Assembly: GCA_008508345.1 (NCBI GenBank)
Contig: QNGE01002353.1
Coordinates: 40,215 to 104,214, forward strand
From: Paragonimus westermani
Taxonomy: Eukaryota; Platyhelminthes; Trematoda; Plagiorchiida; Troglotrematidae
Direction of reading: 5' to 3'
DNA length: 64,000 bases
The notes below the pieces were generated by a model, which ran no database searches, was not told the DNA's origin, and saw only the letters and a program-made list of their open reading frames with translations. The translations under genes were made by a program, and so were the position numbers. This document shows positions 32,708 through 47,475 of this stretch, in pieces (position 1 is the first letter of the stretch; each line of letters begins with the position of its first letter).

Positions 32708-34119
32708 GTAAGTGCACAAGCGCGAGTTTGTGTACGTATGTGTGTGTGTGTGCGCACGCTTGTGTGTTTTCTCCACACCCTGGCTTCTAATGGTCGCCGC
32801 TGCTAAGTTCACTTGTATACAAACAGAAGGTTAGGTTTCTAACAGTAACTGTCTTACGTTAAAATGACGAGTTGGGACACATGTTCGTCAGCGGTTGTCA
32901 ATTTGCCCAAACCTATCGGAAACGGAGCATTCGACCTGATTCCGGTTGGATTCTGTGACTCTGGGTTCATTTCGAGCCATATACTGATAAGACGACTCTT
33001 GATACACTTTTTCTCAGTTGGGAATCCACATTAGTTTTTGTCTAAAACAGGTAATTCTCTTGTTGAACTTGTGTGTAATAATCAGAAGATGTAAATGTGT
33101 TCTCCGGACTAGCTTTTCATGTCTCTTAACCTCATGTGGACATTTTGAACATTGAACCAAGGTTACAATGTGCAGAACTTAAGGTCCAAGGGGTTAGACG
33201 GGCGAGTATGAAAGTGGGAAATATTAGAATAGCTGCTACCAAGATGACTCCAGCACAAATTGTCCTTGTACTCCGGTACTCTTCTGGAGCCCCTGTAGCT
33301 AAATCCCCCACAAACTGAAATGCGTTTCCGGTTGCTCGGAATAATAACGGCGAAAGCGTCATATACCTTGACTCTGTCCTGTTTAAATGACGTGTTACAC
33401 TGTTGATACTGGATGCCGTCTGTCACCTTTGCGTTTCGGTTTGTGTTTCCAGCTATTGGGATACGAGAAGTTCACTTTAAGCTCCTCTGTTCTATATGAT
33501 TCATTCTGCAACTACATGAATAAATGTAGGAATGACCTGAGGTGATAGACATAATCTGGTTGTTTTTGCTTAAGGAGACTGATGAATCTGTGATTTAATG
33601 TCATTCATAGTGTGACAGCGTCATGGGTTTTGGATGCATCGTCCACTATACTCTACACGCAGGCTGTCATGATTGGAAACAACCCGAACGCAAAATACTT
33701 GATTACCGAATCCGTGAAAAATTTCTACTAGTAACCCATTAATTAACGTATTTAGCCGTATTTCTATGCAACAGACAATTTAAAGAAAAACAGTGAAAAG
33801 AAGCCTTTACGTTCGCAGCTTTTGTGGATCAAACCATCGTGCATATCCTGCATGGAGATGAGCAGTGACACACTCAAAAGCCGTTGAGTATCAAGGACGC
33901 TACGGATGAAGGTCAAGTCGAAACAGACTGTTATCTACTAGCCAAGAAATCGATAAAGGTGTATTGTTCGTATTCGCAGAACATGCGCTCGTAGTCTTGG
34001 GGATCAGGTCTTCAATCTCCTGAACTTCGGATGGCAAGACGTAGCATTCACAAATAGTTCAGCGGTTTGAGTAAAGGATGTAACTAGTCTACCCACATAG
34101 TTTACACTCACCTGGTTCT

Positions 34120-34660
34120 CTCTGTGGCCGAGTTTGACCAGTCTTTATCCCTCGCGGATCGTCATTCGTCTTACTCGCCTTCACTAAGTTGTTGAGCACC
34201 TTGATGCAACACCCTGTTCATTGGTCGTATAACTTCTCCTACCGTCCCGTCTGACCCTGAAATCAGCCTTTCCACCAATCTCTTGGATTAACGGTCTTTT
34301 CTTGTGCATAAATCAGCTGAAAGAGCCAACTTGACACTGCACATCATGATCCACCTTGGACGATTTCTGTTTTTATGGCGTGGATTGTTGCCAAATACTT
34401 TTTCATCCACCGTGACCCCCGGTAGTAGACTTGACGTCATCGTTTTGTGAGATCACAGCTGCCAGCCAAGTCGGGCATTTTGCACATCTTAGTTGATGAC
34501 AGCAATCAGTGATTTGGTTCTAATGCAATCACATCTGTAACTTCGCCCAAGATTCCGGTTAGCGGGCGATCATTCACTATTCTTTCTACCACATTGATCG
34601 CTGTGGTCAGTGTTTCATCCGTTCCTTGCTATAAATCGAAAATCGATCATGATACGCGGT
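34120..34660 (-). pseudogene. BEL/Pao LTR retrotransposon relic (integrase C-terminal end)
   Basis: On the minus strand: DETLTTAINVVERIVNDRPLT (in part), then GILGEVTDVIALEPNH, a stop, RQVYYRGSRWMKKYLATI, and in another frame RRMTIREG, a stop, RLVKLGHREN. The VERI-NDRPLT, D-ALTPNHLLL, WRQVQ-LA-FW-RW and RPV-KLC-LE landmarks in this order are characteristic of BEL/Pao pol. Stops and frameshifts show it is dead. LTRs and the rest of pol were not found. Confidence 0.7.
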
Positions 34661-35099
34661 CCACTGACCTTATCATGAACCCGTCTCTTTGACTATATTC
34701 TGGTTGGAGGGAAATTCGGTTACTCTAATTTTGCTTCATGCGAACATGAGTGGGTTTTTGCTCCTGATATTGAAAACGCAACCTGATTATTTACTCACAC
34801 CGTGGAACATCATTTCATCATCACTGTGCATCCTTCTCGGGTTGCCCCACCTGGTGACAAATTCCAAGCAGGCAGAGAGAAACGAATGTGCTTCTAAGGT
34901 GCAGACAATCTCAGTCTATTTCATCCAAATTGAACACGGACTATTGCTTGTTTTTCTCCCCGTCGGTGTAACTGGACACAGTCCACCTCTGATTGCCAAC
35001 CTGCACCGGCTACAACTGCATATGTTGGAAATGATGGTTATTGAAGTGACATATCACCGTGCTCCAGAACTACCCTAATTTCAAGTAGTCAGTTGAGTT

Positions 35100-38000
35100 T
35101 TTTCGGCCATCACCGTCGTTTCGGATATACTGAAATTGCTTCACCGGTAATAATTATCATCTCCCACAGGGGGTTCGGACCTGTTGCCTGATAAGACACA
35201 CGTTTATGTCAATCTTTTATCTTTGCTGGCAATGCATTAAAGAAAACATCGCTCGTCTTGTTTGTCATTTCGGTGGTGCATTGAGCTAACGGATTTAGCA
35301 CTTGACTCACTTGACATGTCGTTTTGGATGATGGTGCAGACGACATCAGTTCACAAATTTATCGAAGTGATTACGACAGTCGTTGTACAGATGATTTGGC
35401 TTTGAACACAAGTAGCATGATGTTTATTTCGTTACCGAGGACTTACCGATCGGATAAAATAAGATAATTACTCGGGCCTCCTCAATCCAGCCAGTGCGGG
35501 TCTTTGTACTGGGTGATTTTTGTTGGGATTGTTGTGGGTTTGTTTCTAAGATTGTCCGCGGTTGCGCTCATTCTTGATAGATGGGCGCGGTGATCGTCTT
35601 TGGCGTCGGTTTTGTTACTGACGGCTTGTGTCAGTACACAGATGTAAGGGAGTACTCGTTTGGAGCAAAATATTTCAAGGTTTATGTCGGTCCATTTGGA
35701 CCGTAAGTACGTTGGCAAACATTGTACGGTGGCATTCCGTGCACGTGAATTCAGCTTTATTTCATGTCAAAATTTACACAACGTAACTGAACATGTCTGT
35801 ATCCTATTTGCATGGCTGACCAACACATCACGGAGGGCTTTTTGTTAAATCGTATGGCATTTTGCGATAGTGCACGACTCGCTGAAACCTCTCTCGTTTA
35901 TCGTCAAGACTTCGAGACAATTCTCCTCAGGTTCCAGAATAGCACAACCTTCCATCTTATTCCTTACATACTCATAAAAGCCGATTAACTGTATCATCTG
36001 CGTACCGCGCTACGTTGGATACGAAACTTCTAGTGAACTGTCAGTATTTTTTGGACTATCATCAGATCATATGTGGTACTGTTGAAGCAATCTCATACAG
36101 AAAGACTTCGAGTTACGATCGAAATCTACACTTATATGAAACGATGGATTGTCCTACACATTAAAGTGTCTGCTTCCTCGAACTAATGGGTCTGTACAGG
36201 ATTGAATATTCATGATATGTCCCTGGAAATGATTGATACTAGATGGTGTGCCTGATCGTGGTAGGACGATTTAATTGAACAAGCTTTCTCCTATTATCAC
36301 ATGTTTATATGAACTTCCCGCTCCAATTGGTTGTTTTGTATACGAGTTTACTTAATCTCCTGAGACAGCAATTCGTTTCGGGCTGGTGCAGCATCGGCGA
36401 CTTTACACGCTTTAACATTTGAAATCCGGGGTTTCAGTCTCGGACGATCAGTTGACGGAGATTTCTCAGCATTCGGACTTTTGAACATTCTACTTAAACG
36501 GTGAATTAGTCACCAAACTGGGCTGTCAGCGTTTCTTGTAAGACAACAAATAATTGTTATGCCATCCGCACCGACGGTGACTTTTAGCATAGATCGAGTT
36601 AGCCTAAACACTACTACTAAACGATACTACTACTGAATTCATATAGAATGTGTTATGTTAACCCGGCGATACACATGTCCAGTCATAATTCTATGGAATA
36701 TACAACAGTAAAACAATGAAACAGAGACGCTAGTGGCTGCAAAGGTCATTCACCAGTCAAGCCGAAACAAGTAACTCACGTTGCAAACCATAACGCTGTT
36801 GAGCAGTCATAATATTGACAGCAACCAACGAGAAGCAAGAGAGTTGAATGTGGCAGTCACATGGGAACGGACCGTACTTTGTTAGCAAAGAAATCACTGT
36901 TGTGTTTGCAGTACATGTGTCGGAGGTGTAAATGGTTAAGTCCTCAGTTGAATGGAGGTTAGGGCGGTTAGACATGCTGCTACTAATCTAGTGGCTCTGA
37001 CAAAAGTTAATACGCAATTGCATACGCAATTTTTAGTAACTGTTGGATTTTTTTTAATTATTGACCTGAAGTCATCTAGATACGGAAGTTCCAGGTTCAC
37101 TGTCTTTTGTGGTGCTTGCATCATCTTTTCTAGGGGAATCGTATTTTTAAGAAATTGCATGGAAAACTCGTTAGTTTGTGGGGTATTCGTCAGTGTTCTC
37201 AATTCCTAACCGCAGGTTGTTTTCGGTACATTACCTCTGTGTTGTGTAGAAAAATTTAGCAAGCCTCTCTTATATTGAACGGTACGGAAGTCTTCGAATT
37301 GGTCGTATTCTCTCTTGTTCCAGCAGACTTGTCATTGTACCATCTGAGATCGATGCGACCGAAGTCTCCAAGACTGTCAGGCAGGCAGTCATTTTGTTCC
37401 CCTTGGTTTACTTCAACTTAGAATAAACTCGATTCTGATCTGGAAGTAATGTATTTGAAGCTGCTGTCCTCATAACGTGGGATCTTTCGCATAATGTAGA
37501 TGCTAATTTCCTGGAAATCTTCCAGAAATGGACCCAATGGGGATGTTGTTTACGTTCATTTTCTCTTATGGGGACACAAATGCATAGAAGTTGAACCCCA
37601 CATTATGTGCGCACAAAAGCAATAGTGATTTGAGTTCAGTGACTCGGGTCAAGAAAGTCGGGTTACCGTTTCAAACAACTTTACAAATTTTGCCGCTTGT
37701 TTCATGATGTGAATCAATAGTGAAGGGGTATGTCACGTCAGTCGAATACATCAATTTGTCCCCAACCTATCTGTACCGTGCCTTATGATTGATTGTATTT
37801 GTTTAGTTTTTATTCTGAGCAAATCAGCTGGCCAACGGGGGCAACTTATGGTACGGTGCGTCGCATATTGGCACAGCATGTCGTTGTGGGACATTAGGTT
37901 CGTGGGCTGAGGACAGTTTATGTATGTACGACGTGCGTATGTCCATGTGTAAATTTTATACACTGTTAAAACCGTGCATGCCACCAACTTTGGTGGTTCA

Positions 38001-41000
38001 GCTGATAAACTCTGACTGTATGGTAAGATGGACATAGTGGCTTTTATTAGTCTGGCCAGCTGACATCATACGATGTGTATATGGCTCGATCGGTTACATG
38101 GACATAATGCCCAAAATAAGTTTATGATCACTTGCTGTCTTCTGCAACGTGATATTAAGTCTCCCACCCAGATGGCTCTTCTTTTCCTTGAGTATGTAAA
38201 AGCACGGAACGCGATACGTGATACAAGGCATTTCGTTATTTAAATCCAGCTTGGCGAAAGATAGGGAAGCTCGTCAAAGTGGGTACGTGATGTAACGCGC
38301 CTTTTTCCTCTGTCGAACGTTCTATCCCGGCTTGGATGCCATACTCGGATGCTTGCTGTACGGCTTCACCCAGTGTACTAGCGCGGAGTCAGGACGAACA
38401 CGACTGCGTAGAAATGAATGAAATGCACGCAAGCATATATCCTGAGTTAGTCACCAAATACAGCCAATTACACGTTGAACTAATATCCAGTGGTTTAGGC
38501 CACTTGGCGATTAAGTGGCCCAGTATGGTCAATTCCATAGCCGTTGCATTCTGATGGGTTCATCGAGTTTGCATGATAACCGCGCCCAGTTTGGTTCACT
38601 TGGACAAACTTACATGCCAGTGTTTTGTTGATGAACGATTTCGTCATCCGTCACCGATGACCTTATTAGGCTACTTTGATGAGGTCGTCTCCTAAAAGTA
38701 CGAAATAAGGTTACTGTGTAGCAGCTGATGTTTGCAGCCTTCGCACAAGCTTTCTACTACTGTCATTGCATTCTCCCTATTCCATGGGTAATGCTGAATG
38801 TTTTTTCACCCTCTGAATGTGATCAAAACTCATCTGTCGTTTAACCCCCAATGTCATTGCTTACTGTTACATTCCAACCGTATTGTAAGGAATCTGGTAA
38901 ACAAAGCAATAGAAGGGTTGGATTTTGGCTTATTCGGATAAACGAGTTAGGCAGGCGGAGACCTGTGTACGATTAAACGGACTAAAAAAGGTTGGGATCA
39001 AAATTTTAGTGCATCCCTCACTATGAGGTACACCTAACCGATCATGTGAAAAGTGGGTATTGCACAAACGAGATCATAGTTGAAAACAGTGCTGACACTG
39101 CAAGCCATTGAAAGAAGAGCACAAAACCTACCAAATAGAGTTTCTCATTTTCAATCACAGAAAACGATATGACTTCTCCTGCAGACCTAATCCCACATAC
39201 AACACTGTCTTAACTGGGCGAAACATGTCACGCGAAATCATCATCGGAACGATCCAACTTCTGTGACGAAACAAGTTCAAACTGGAAAATCCTGACTCTC
39301 GTGCGTACTACCACATCAATTTACGAAAAAGTTAGAGAGACTGTTTTCCACAGAACTGTGACAAAATGTCTCTGATTATTTGAACAAAAGCTTTCTTCAG
39401 TGGAGCAGCCAAATTTGTCATGCTGAATGGGCAGCAGATATCAGTGTTCCACGTTAGCTTCTTCGGGCACCATCTGCCACCTTTAATGCGCAGGTACACA
39501 GTGAAAACGTAAGCTACCATCAAGAACACTTACCTGTAGACTTGTTCCATTTAATCTAGGCTTGATTCATACAGCATCTTTACAATGAGGGTGTATGCAA
39601 AAAATTGAAATGTTCTTTATGAACAATAACGCAAAACCACTGGCGTTAGAGTTCTTACATCTTCTGTAAAAACCTACAAGATACACTTCTTTTTATTAGG
39701 AAAGTGGAAACTAGGTGCCTGATTCAAATTTGAAAAAAATTATTCACATTTTGTTTGCCCGAACTGACCTGTTCTTTCTTTCGAGCCTGAGAGTTTCTTA
39801 TAGTTACCCCTGTGTTCGTGGACCTTACTTATTCATACAATATTAACTTTCCTACATTGAAAACAAGTCGAAGTGTTGTAACAGTTTCTATCATTAACCT
39901 AATACTGAGCCAATGGTTTATTTACAGTATGCGGACTAATGTCCCTCATACGTGTAACGTATGAGTATGCACTTCTGCAGGCAGGTTTCGAAGTTTCCTC
40001 TTAGTAACGAGTGTAATTTGTCTGTGCTGTTGTTTGCATGTACCGACGCATACACACATATGTTGGACCTTGCGTGTGATTGAATGTTCCTGTGACTTTA
40101 GCAGCCGGTTGTTGTGACAATCTCAACAAGAGTAAACATAAGACTAATTGGGACAACTGTCAACCGTATGAGTGCACTGAATACCGATGTTCACACGTTG
40201 GAGAGCATTTGCTGATGGTGATAAAAGAGGTGATATTTTGGTCTGTAATCTTGTGGTTAAGGTTTTCAACCTCATGATTGAAGCAAGTCAAAATATATTT
40301 CTTCTTGTGTCATTCACGGGCTGTAGGGTGGCCATTGCGAAGTGGCTTGGGTCTTCCCATCCGTATGTTACATAATTATGTATTTATGCAGATCCTGATG
40401 CGGTGTGCTCGGCTTGAGCGCCATGGCAAATCTAAAAGTGTCGGAAACAAAATAACGGATACAGGATTAAGAGAAACGCTAGCCACCATGGGAACATCTC
40501 CATTGGATTCGGTTCCGCACCATTTCTGGCAGCGTTTATAACTACATACCGTCAGACAGGAGACCGATAATGCCATACGGGACCAAGCTCTGAGTCCTTC
40601 CTCGAACCCACGTCTTAAACTGACCATTTGACTCTCACTTTCAAGCTTATCGCCTTGCTAGGTTTACCCCTTTCGAGAACGACCAATCGTATCGTTCTGT
40701 ATGAAATACTTTCTCCTCGCACGTACATTACTATGAAGATACCGGCGACTACTAGTGGATGTCCACGTTACCAAATCAAGATGCATACCCGTACGAAAGA
40801 AATCTGTGTACTGAGGCTTTGCGCATTGGATAAATGGTGTCTTCCCAATGCAACCGGTGTCGGCATTTAAGAAATGTCACTCTGATTTTGGTTAGTCAGC
40901 ATCTGTTGTCCACCGGTAATAGTTGGTTGTGACTGTCAATCATACGCTTTGAAGTGTATCCAGTGTAGTATAGTAGTCGGACGTGTAAGAAACGGTGGTT

Positions 41001-43903
41001 CAATTCAAAGTTATTTGGGATTCATGAACATAGAGTGGGTATAATGAATGTACATTTAAACCTCGCTGTCCGTTTTTTCCAACACTCGGTTTTTAAACAA
41101 CCTTCAAGTACGAAGCTGCCAAGAATACGTGTAGAGTATGTGAATATCAAGAGGTACCTTCTATCCACTCGCTTGGATTCGTTCACATCGCTGTACTCGG
41201 GGTTGTAGTATTTGGTACCGGCTAATGGTTCTTAAGCTCATATTCAACTTCAGCCACTTCCTGTTACCCGAGTGCATTGCGAGCTCACCGATACTTGCCG
41301 ACTTTGATTAGGCGATGAACGCGAAACAATAGTCAATTCTCAAGTTGAACATCACTCACATTTGATCACAGCGTTCGCATTCACATAGACTTTGCAGCCA
41401 GCCTCTTTCGAAAAGAAGCACTAGACTCGAGTTTCGCTCTCATTAAAGCTCATCGGTAGTGCATATCCTTGCCACGACCGGCCATTCCAATCATCAGTCA
41501 TGGTCAATTCGTTTATTACTGTCCCTCTCTCTCTGTTAGCTCTTCATTGACGTGGCACATACTGTGTACTAACAGGTCACCACTGCTGCCTGCATGGCAC
41601 TTAATCAGTCATCCTCGTTGTCGATCACACTATAGACTCATGTACACGTGAGTGGTGTTCACGTCATGCGATCATCTAGGTGTTAAAATAAGGCACACGT
41701 GTTTGTCACCCATTGATAATCCCGCAGATCAAAACTCACCAGTTGAACATACGTTTCCAACAGTGCGTGCTCTGTTGGGTACCTGTCTACTCTTGGATGA
41801 TAGTGAGGATATGTGTGGATTGGGAGACATTAACTGGCACTCGCCGTCTTTATCTTCTGTCGTATATGGGGGAACCTATCTCATCCTCTCTTCCTTGAGG
41901 AATTACACTTCATTATGATGGTCGGGGCTTTGTGCAGAGCCGTTGAGCGAATAATTTGTCTGAAGGGTGAATATTTGGTGTGAATGTAAAATCGCAGCAG
42001 TTTCAATGCTTACCGATCTCGTGAAAAATCTATGGGAAAACTTTCTCGCAAGGGAATCAAGGTCAGCGAAGAAACGTCCATGACGGAGTGAGAGTTTGGA
42101 CTGTTACACAGTTAATAGTTCGTGTTTCTAGTGTGTTGCAGAAGCGGAGATAAGTTAAGACGAATATGAAACAAAGAAGACGATTGTGATCAGAAATTGT
42201 TTTTTTCGGTAAGTTGGTCATCCTCCGCATAAAGCTTGGAGCTGATGATTTTGACATTGGTTGTACTTCATTCTATTTGTGAAGGTGCCTGAATGAATTT
42301 ACCAAAGCCTGTAGAGGAACAGTACAGTCAACAACGTGGAAAAATGTATGCTATTATGCAGCGATCGACGATGAGGTAAGACGCTCATAGTACGCTGCTG
42401 AGTAATAAGGTAGCAAATTTCTCACTTTCGCAAGAAAGATGATGAAGTATGTCTGTGAACCAATTGATCACCGGACTATTTAACAAGAGAATTAGGAATT
42501 ATTTCATAATCACTATAAAACAAATTGAAGTCGACAGAGAAACCTTGGCACTTATGGAACGAAAACAAAACGTCCTCCTCTTCGGAAATCCTGTGGATGA
42601 GTGAACGAGAAATAGACCAAATCCTCATATTTCTTTTGCAAAAACGAGATGAAAAGAACACTGGGATGCAAACCCCCTACTGTTACATCATCAACTTAGT
42701 TGGTGGGGTACGAGTTAAAGGTGAACAGCAGATGTCCACTCAAAATGAAACGGGGAAAGATTTATGGTTTGTAGGACACTTGGATTAATTTGCACGGCAG
42801 AGGAAGTTCGTCCAATCAGAGGAGTGCACTGCGTTCTGTTAATAAGATATGTGTAGAAACAAGTTCTGAGATAAGGGATTAATCAACACAAATGTCTATG
42901 ACGGTAGCACAAAACCTGTGCCGAAACAGCCGCAGTCATTTCTCTAATTATGTGATCAAATAATGCTTGTATGCTGTAATAGTTTCGTAATCAGCGGAAA
43001 ACTGGTCGCGGCCGATAGAAACAGCACAATAGCGCTCGCTCCTGAGATGGTAAAACATAACATTCGGAAGGTTGGAAATATAAGGGATAAGAGGATGGAA
43101 AACATTCTGTGAGCGAGAAAGAGTTTTCAGTTCGACGGATGCTTCCAATTCAACATCGTCAGCACAACTGAGAAGAGGCACATGTTTGAGGTAAAAGTTA
43201 GGTCTTTCATTTATATGAAAAGGACTGCATGTTGCCGAATTCTTAAATTACTTTGTACGGTACGTTTACAAGCTAGAACTGCGTCCTAGCTGGTAGGCTG
43301 AGGGAATGTGCAACCATCTTGTGCATGGAATGATACCGAAAGCAGTGTGCGGTCTGCACAGTTGCCGTAATGATCGTCTCTCTTCACTGTGTCCAATGTC
43401 TCCACTCATCCCGTCTCACTTAGTCTTTTGTTGAATATATTTCATTCACCTGTTGTTTCCCGGGTCTGTTGTTGCAAGCTTTTGTATAAATTTTCAATGT
43501 TTGCCACTCGATACGGAAATTCCCCGTGGACAGTGTTCATTTTGATTATTTCCCATTACGATAAATTTGCATCCGATGTTCTGTGGGATTCAGCTCAACC
43601 TTAAAGTTGTACTTGTACACTTTCAATTGGATCCAAATGTAGGCATTAGCATGCTCAACCCACGTCTCACAGTTCTTCCGTTATTCTCTATCACGCTCCA
43701 CCACGATACGTGCACGGTAATGTTATTGTTTATGTAACTGAATTCGACTTTTTTGTTGGCAATAATTGTTATTGCTCTCAATGCTTTCCAGTTTCTGTTT
43801 TGATTCATTCACTTCTCAAAGTATGTGAGACCTGATGTCGACTTGATTGTACTTGAGGATAACAATAGCATTGACTTCTTCGCCCCTGTCCTGTTTGCTG
43901 CAG
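35100..43903. other. Intron E-F main part, no gene recognised
   Basis: About 8.8 kb with only short chance-like frames on both strands. A degenerate tRNA-like stretch (GGCTGGTGCAGC followed by GGGGTTTCAGTCTCGG, about 36380-36450) may be an old SINE head. Nothing else could be supported. Confidence 0.4.
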
Positions 43904-44037
43904 ATATTTCCAGTCAGATGGCCATAGTGGATCGTTTTGCGTCCCATCGTCGTTAGCCACTAGTAGCACAACAGCTCAACCTAGCCTTGACACTGTGGGA
44001 AATTGTGGTTCGTCACATCATGCAGTATCGTCCAACG
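43904..44037 (+). CDS. Host gene exon F: Ser/Thr/His-rich segment
   Basis: The exon is easy to miss because it has no ATG and is short. The acceptor ..CCTGTCCTGTTTGCTGCAG (AG at 43902-43903) has a good pyrimidine tract, and the donor is AACG|GTAGGT at 44038. It enters in phase 2, so CC from exon E plus A makes Pro. It reads through 44 codons without a stop and leaves in phase 1. The peptide starts YFQSDGHSGSFC and is Ser/Thr-rich (LATSSTTAQPSLDT), ending HHAVSSN. A second AG nine bases downstream (43911-43912) would break the phase fit with exon E, so the first is preferred. Confidence 0.7.
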
Positions 44038-46660
44038 GTAGGTTTTTCTGTTGCCTCTCTCACGCTGTGATGAATTATCTAAAGTGTTTGTTTGTTCGTA
44101 TCCTCCATGTCTTCAGTTGCATCTAACTAAATGGGTTATTCCAACGTTGAACCGGTGACGTGTTCATTAAGTTCGGTTTATGTTCGATGGTTCTAGTGCT
44201 GTAAAAACAAATTGGTTAGGGAACTTGTCCATTGCCGAGCAAACATCGCAAGATGTGCAAAGTTTTACCACACAAGTCACGAACCCTGTTTGTACGGTTA
44301 GCGTGTTTCTGTCTTCTCTGCTGGCTGTATGAAATTGATTTCCTTGTTAAGTTGTTCCACTAACGTCAGGTAGCGTCGCTGTTGGTGTGCGGTCTTCTGC
44401 ATGCCGAAGTCTACCAGTGAGTTCAGCGCGTACCTGCGTGTGATTCGATTCGTGTCATACTGCTCATTAATGCCGCCGAGTAGTACGTTTCACTGGCATA
44501 CCAACTGCGGTTGTTCCCTGTCTAACGGAGCCGTGAAACCACAGCCGACCGTTCTAGGCCGTCATTTGGTTTATCAGTCTATATTTAACGGCATACTTGT
44601 TGGACAAATTGAATTGCGTTATCTCTGTCTAGAGAACTCTTGGTTTCAGTTGTCTGTTTCGTAGCACGTGGTGTTTGGGACTTTCTAGACTCTGTTCAGT
44701 TGGCAATATGGGCCAAAGGTTTGGTTGTATTCGTCCAGGTGATTGAAGCTGCGACGGGATTTTCTCTAAATTCATCTCAATATTCGAACACATTATTGAC
44801 TACCCTTGAGGTTGTCAAGCACGTGATAATGACTTCTTCTACCGGTGCTTATCGTCTCGAATTCGCTTCATTTGTTTCTACCGTCTAGGTTTACAGTCTG
44901 GTAATACTACCCAATCCTCTGTACATGGTTTAGTACGCTGACAGCATCGTTTTTATGTCACGTAATTTAAAAACATGGGCCGTGATTAAACTTGTCGTTT
45001 TCACTTAATACAATTGTTTAGGGGGTCGTTTGTTTCGAACCATGAGCGCTAAAGTAGGCCACGTCTCGCATGTACGTAAACCGAATCTGTCTTAATGCTG
45101 ATTGCTAGCGTATACTGCAAGTTTTCATGCTCGATAGGTTTTCGCAAATTGTTGGTTCATTTCCATCCATCATCGTGTACTTCCTGTAATCTGGTTGTTA
45201 CATGTGATTCATGCTATATTACTCACTGATTAGTGTACTGCCACACCAAATGACTACTGCTCACCACTTGATATCAAAAGTAGTGGTACAATATGGACAT
45301 ATTGGTGGCCTACATTTTAAGAGCTTAAATCTACATTCTTTGAACTCGGTCTCTTTATCGTAGAAACAACTTTGACAGTGAAATTGGATCGCACTATGCC
45401 GTTGTTTAATAAGTTACATCACTTCATATCAATACATGTGGTTCATGGATTGGTAATTGCAGTCCTGTTAGGGATGCCCATCTAGTCGAAACGGGGAAAA
45501 ATAGTCGGTCTTGACAGGATTCCTCTTTCTAACCAACTTACACTCACGAGGATGAACACAACTTAATGAGGTAATGTGGTTGTTTTCATGGTCGCGAAAA
45601 CCGTCTGTTCAGGTGCATTTTTGGGTACTTGATCTATCTTACCACCAGTCCATTTCTCGAAACCTGTGTTTCATACAGACTGGCGAAGTTTGCATGTCCT
45701 AATGACTCCATTTTGGATTGTTGCTGCTCGCTGTCATTTATTTGACAAGCCGACTCTGTCAGTTTCTTTAGTGTGGCTGATTTTGTTTGAAGAAATTTGT
45801 GAATTGTTATCAAATCAATTTGATGAAAGACGAGCCTTGAACACCTGGTTTTCTTTGTGTCACTGTCTGTTGCTTTTCAGACGCTAACCACATTCTGATA
45901 TGACACAAAAGAAAATCTTACGTTTCTTGCTACTGTTGCGTTCTGGACTTTCCTATGTGTCCCCCGGTGGTTATTTCTCTTCGTATCTTCATTTTGCTCT
46001 TACACGGAACACTAATCCTTGCTCTATAGTATTTAGGCTGAGAGCGACTATAACTGTTCAACGCTGTCCACAACAATGAGCACTATCCAGTGCTACGGTG
46101 ACGAGGCTGGAGGTCATTACACAAAGAGAGTGGCAAATCGAAGTTACCTCTCGTGTGGTTTAACTCTAATTGCTGCATTGGTCACCATTTATGGTCGGGA
46201 TTTCTTGTGTTGTGTTCAACAGGCGTGTTGTATGTAGTAAAGTTCGACTTAGATGGTTCATACCGGTTAATGATATCAGCCGCGTAACCAGCACAAAGCA
46301 GTTAGCAAGTTAGTGACAGTTGAATTGTTGGAAGGCTTACGAACTGCATAAAATAATCGAATACTTTGAAACTTGGACAGTGCACTGACAATTCTCGTCG
46401 AATTTCTCATTAGATTATTTAATTGGTCAGTACGTGGAGAATCTCAATTCAGTTCAAACTAGTCATTAAAACGAATCAATTTGGACAGCATATGTTGTTG
46501 ATTAGTTAAATTATGACTGATTTGCACTCTACACACCAATTTTGTGTGAAAATGGCAAAGTAGTGCGGTGATGCGTAACCATCTTTCCCTACATTGATCA
46601 GTTGATCATTGCGGACAAAATTACTACGATAGTGGTGAGTTTTCGTCTGTGTGGCCCATT

Positions 46661-46663
<3 letters not shown>
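44038..46663. other. Intron F-G proximal part, no gene recognised
   Basis: Frames at 44401-44664 and 44640-44888 (+) overlap but have no motif and no splice phase fit with exons F and G that I could support. Confidence 0.4.

Positions 46664-46699
<36 letters not shown>
46664..46699. repeat. (TA)n microsatellite
   Basis: A pure TA tract of about 36 bp in the intron between exons F and G. Confidence 0.95.
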
Positions 46700-46700
<1 letters not shown>

Positions 46701-47394
46701 GTAGATAAAGCAGAGATTTCCCCAGGACCATTAGATACATGACCGGAATGGACGATTTCAGGCGTGTGTAATTTTTTTCATTTAATCATTATCTCACTCG
46801 TCTTTACTCGGAGCACTGTTGTCAACCATATAGGTTTTTATAATTGGACACGAGTGTGACTTACTGCGAGGCGGAGGCATACCGGAAGATGGCGTTCTCC
46901 TTAAGGATGAATCCAGACACTAGTGTTGAAACGATGATACAGATGGAGAATCGTGAGTTCGGTGTACCGTGCACACTACCTTCTTGATCATTCACAAGGC
47001 AACCGTTATGCTGGACGAGGCTAGTAAAGTTTTTCCAAATGCCGGACTGACGTTCGGCCGAGTGTTAATTGAAGAGTCTTTGTTTCAACCTTGGACGTTT
47101 TAATCTAGTCCATAATCTAGTCGCATATCATCAACAACATTCATCGGGCATAAATATTCGACGATTTTTTTGGGAATGTCCATCGGCCATTCCTCATTTC
47201 GTCTTCAATAAAGTTTCAATGAAAGAAGTCCATCACGTATTCCACGTGTGTCAGTCACCCTAATTCAAACCCAATGGCTTTTTTAACAAGTCTGTTGTCA
47301 GACGGTTGCTTCTTTCAGTAAATCGCGGCTTGTTGTAATGCAACAACCTGCTCATCAGCGTCTACACTTTTCAAATGTTGTGTTAATAAACCTC

Positions 47395-47475
47395 AATAAC
47401 CTCACAGTAGCTCAGTGATAACGATGTCCCCACCAATTGTACGATTGCTGGTCTGAATCTCTGTCGGAGGGAATT
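47395..47475 (+). repeat. Degenerate tRNA-like SINE head
   Basis: CAGTAGCTCAGTGATAACG resembles a D-arm with A box, and GCTGGTCTGAATCTCTG, about 40 bp later, resembles a B box with two changes. No other SINE body was recognised. Confidence 0.3.

Noticed and set aside
33132..33362. Minus-strand frame with a hydrophobic stretch (ICAGVILVAAILIFPTFILA)
   Set aside because: A membrane-like run in one short frame while the opposite strand is also open; no splice or family support.
34689..35078. + strand open frame of 129 codons beside the BEL/Pao relic
   Set aside because: It lies on the opposite strand from the element and has no recognisable motif.
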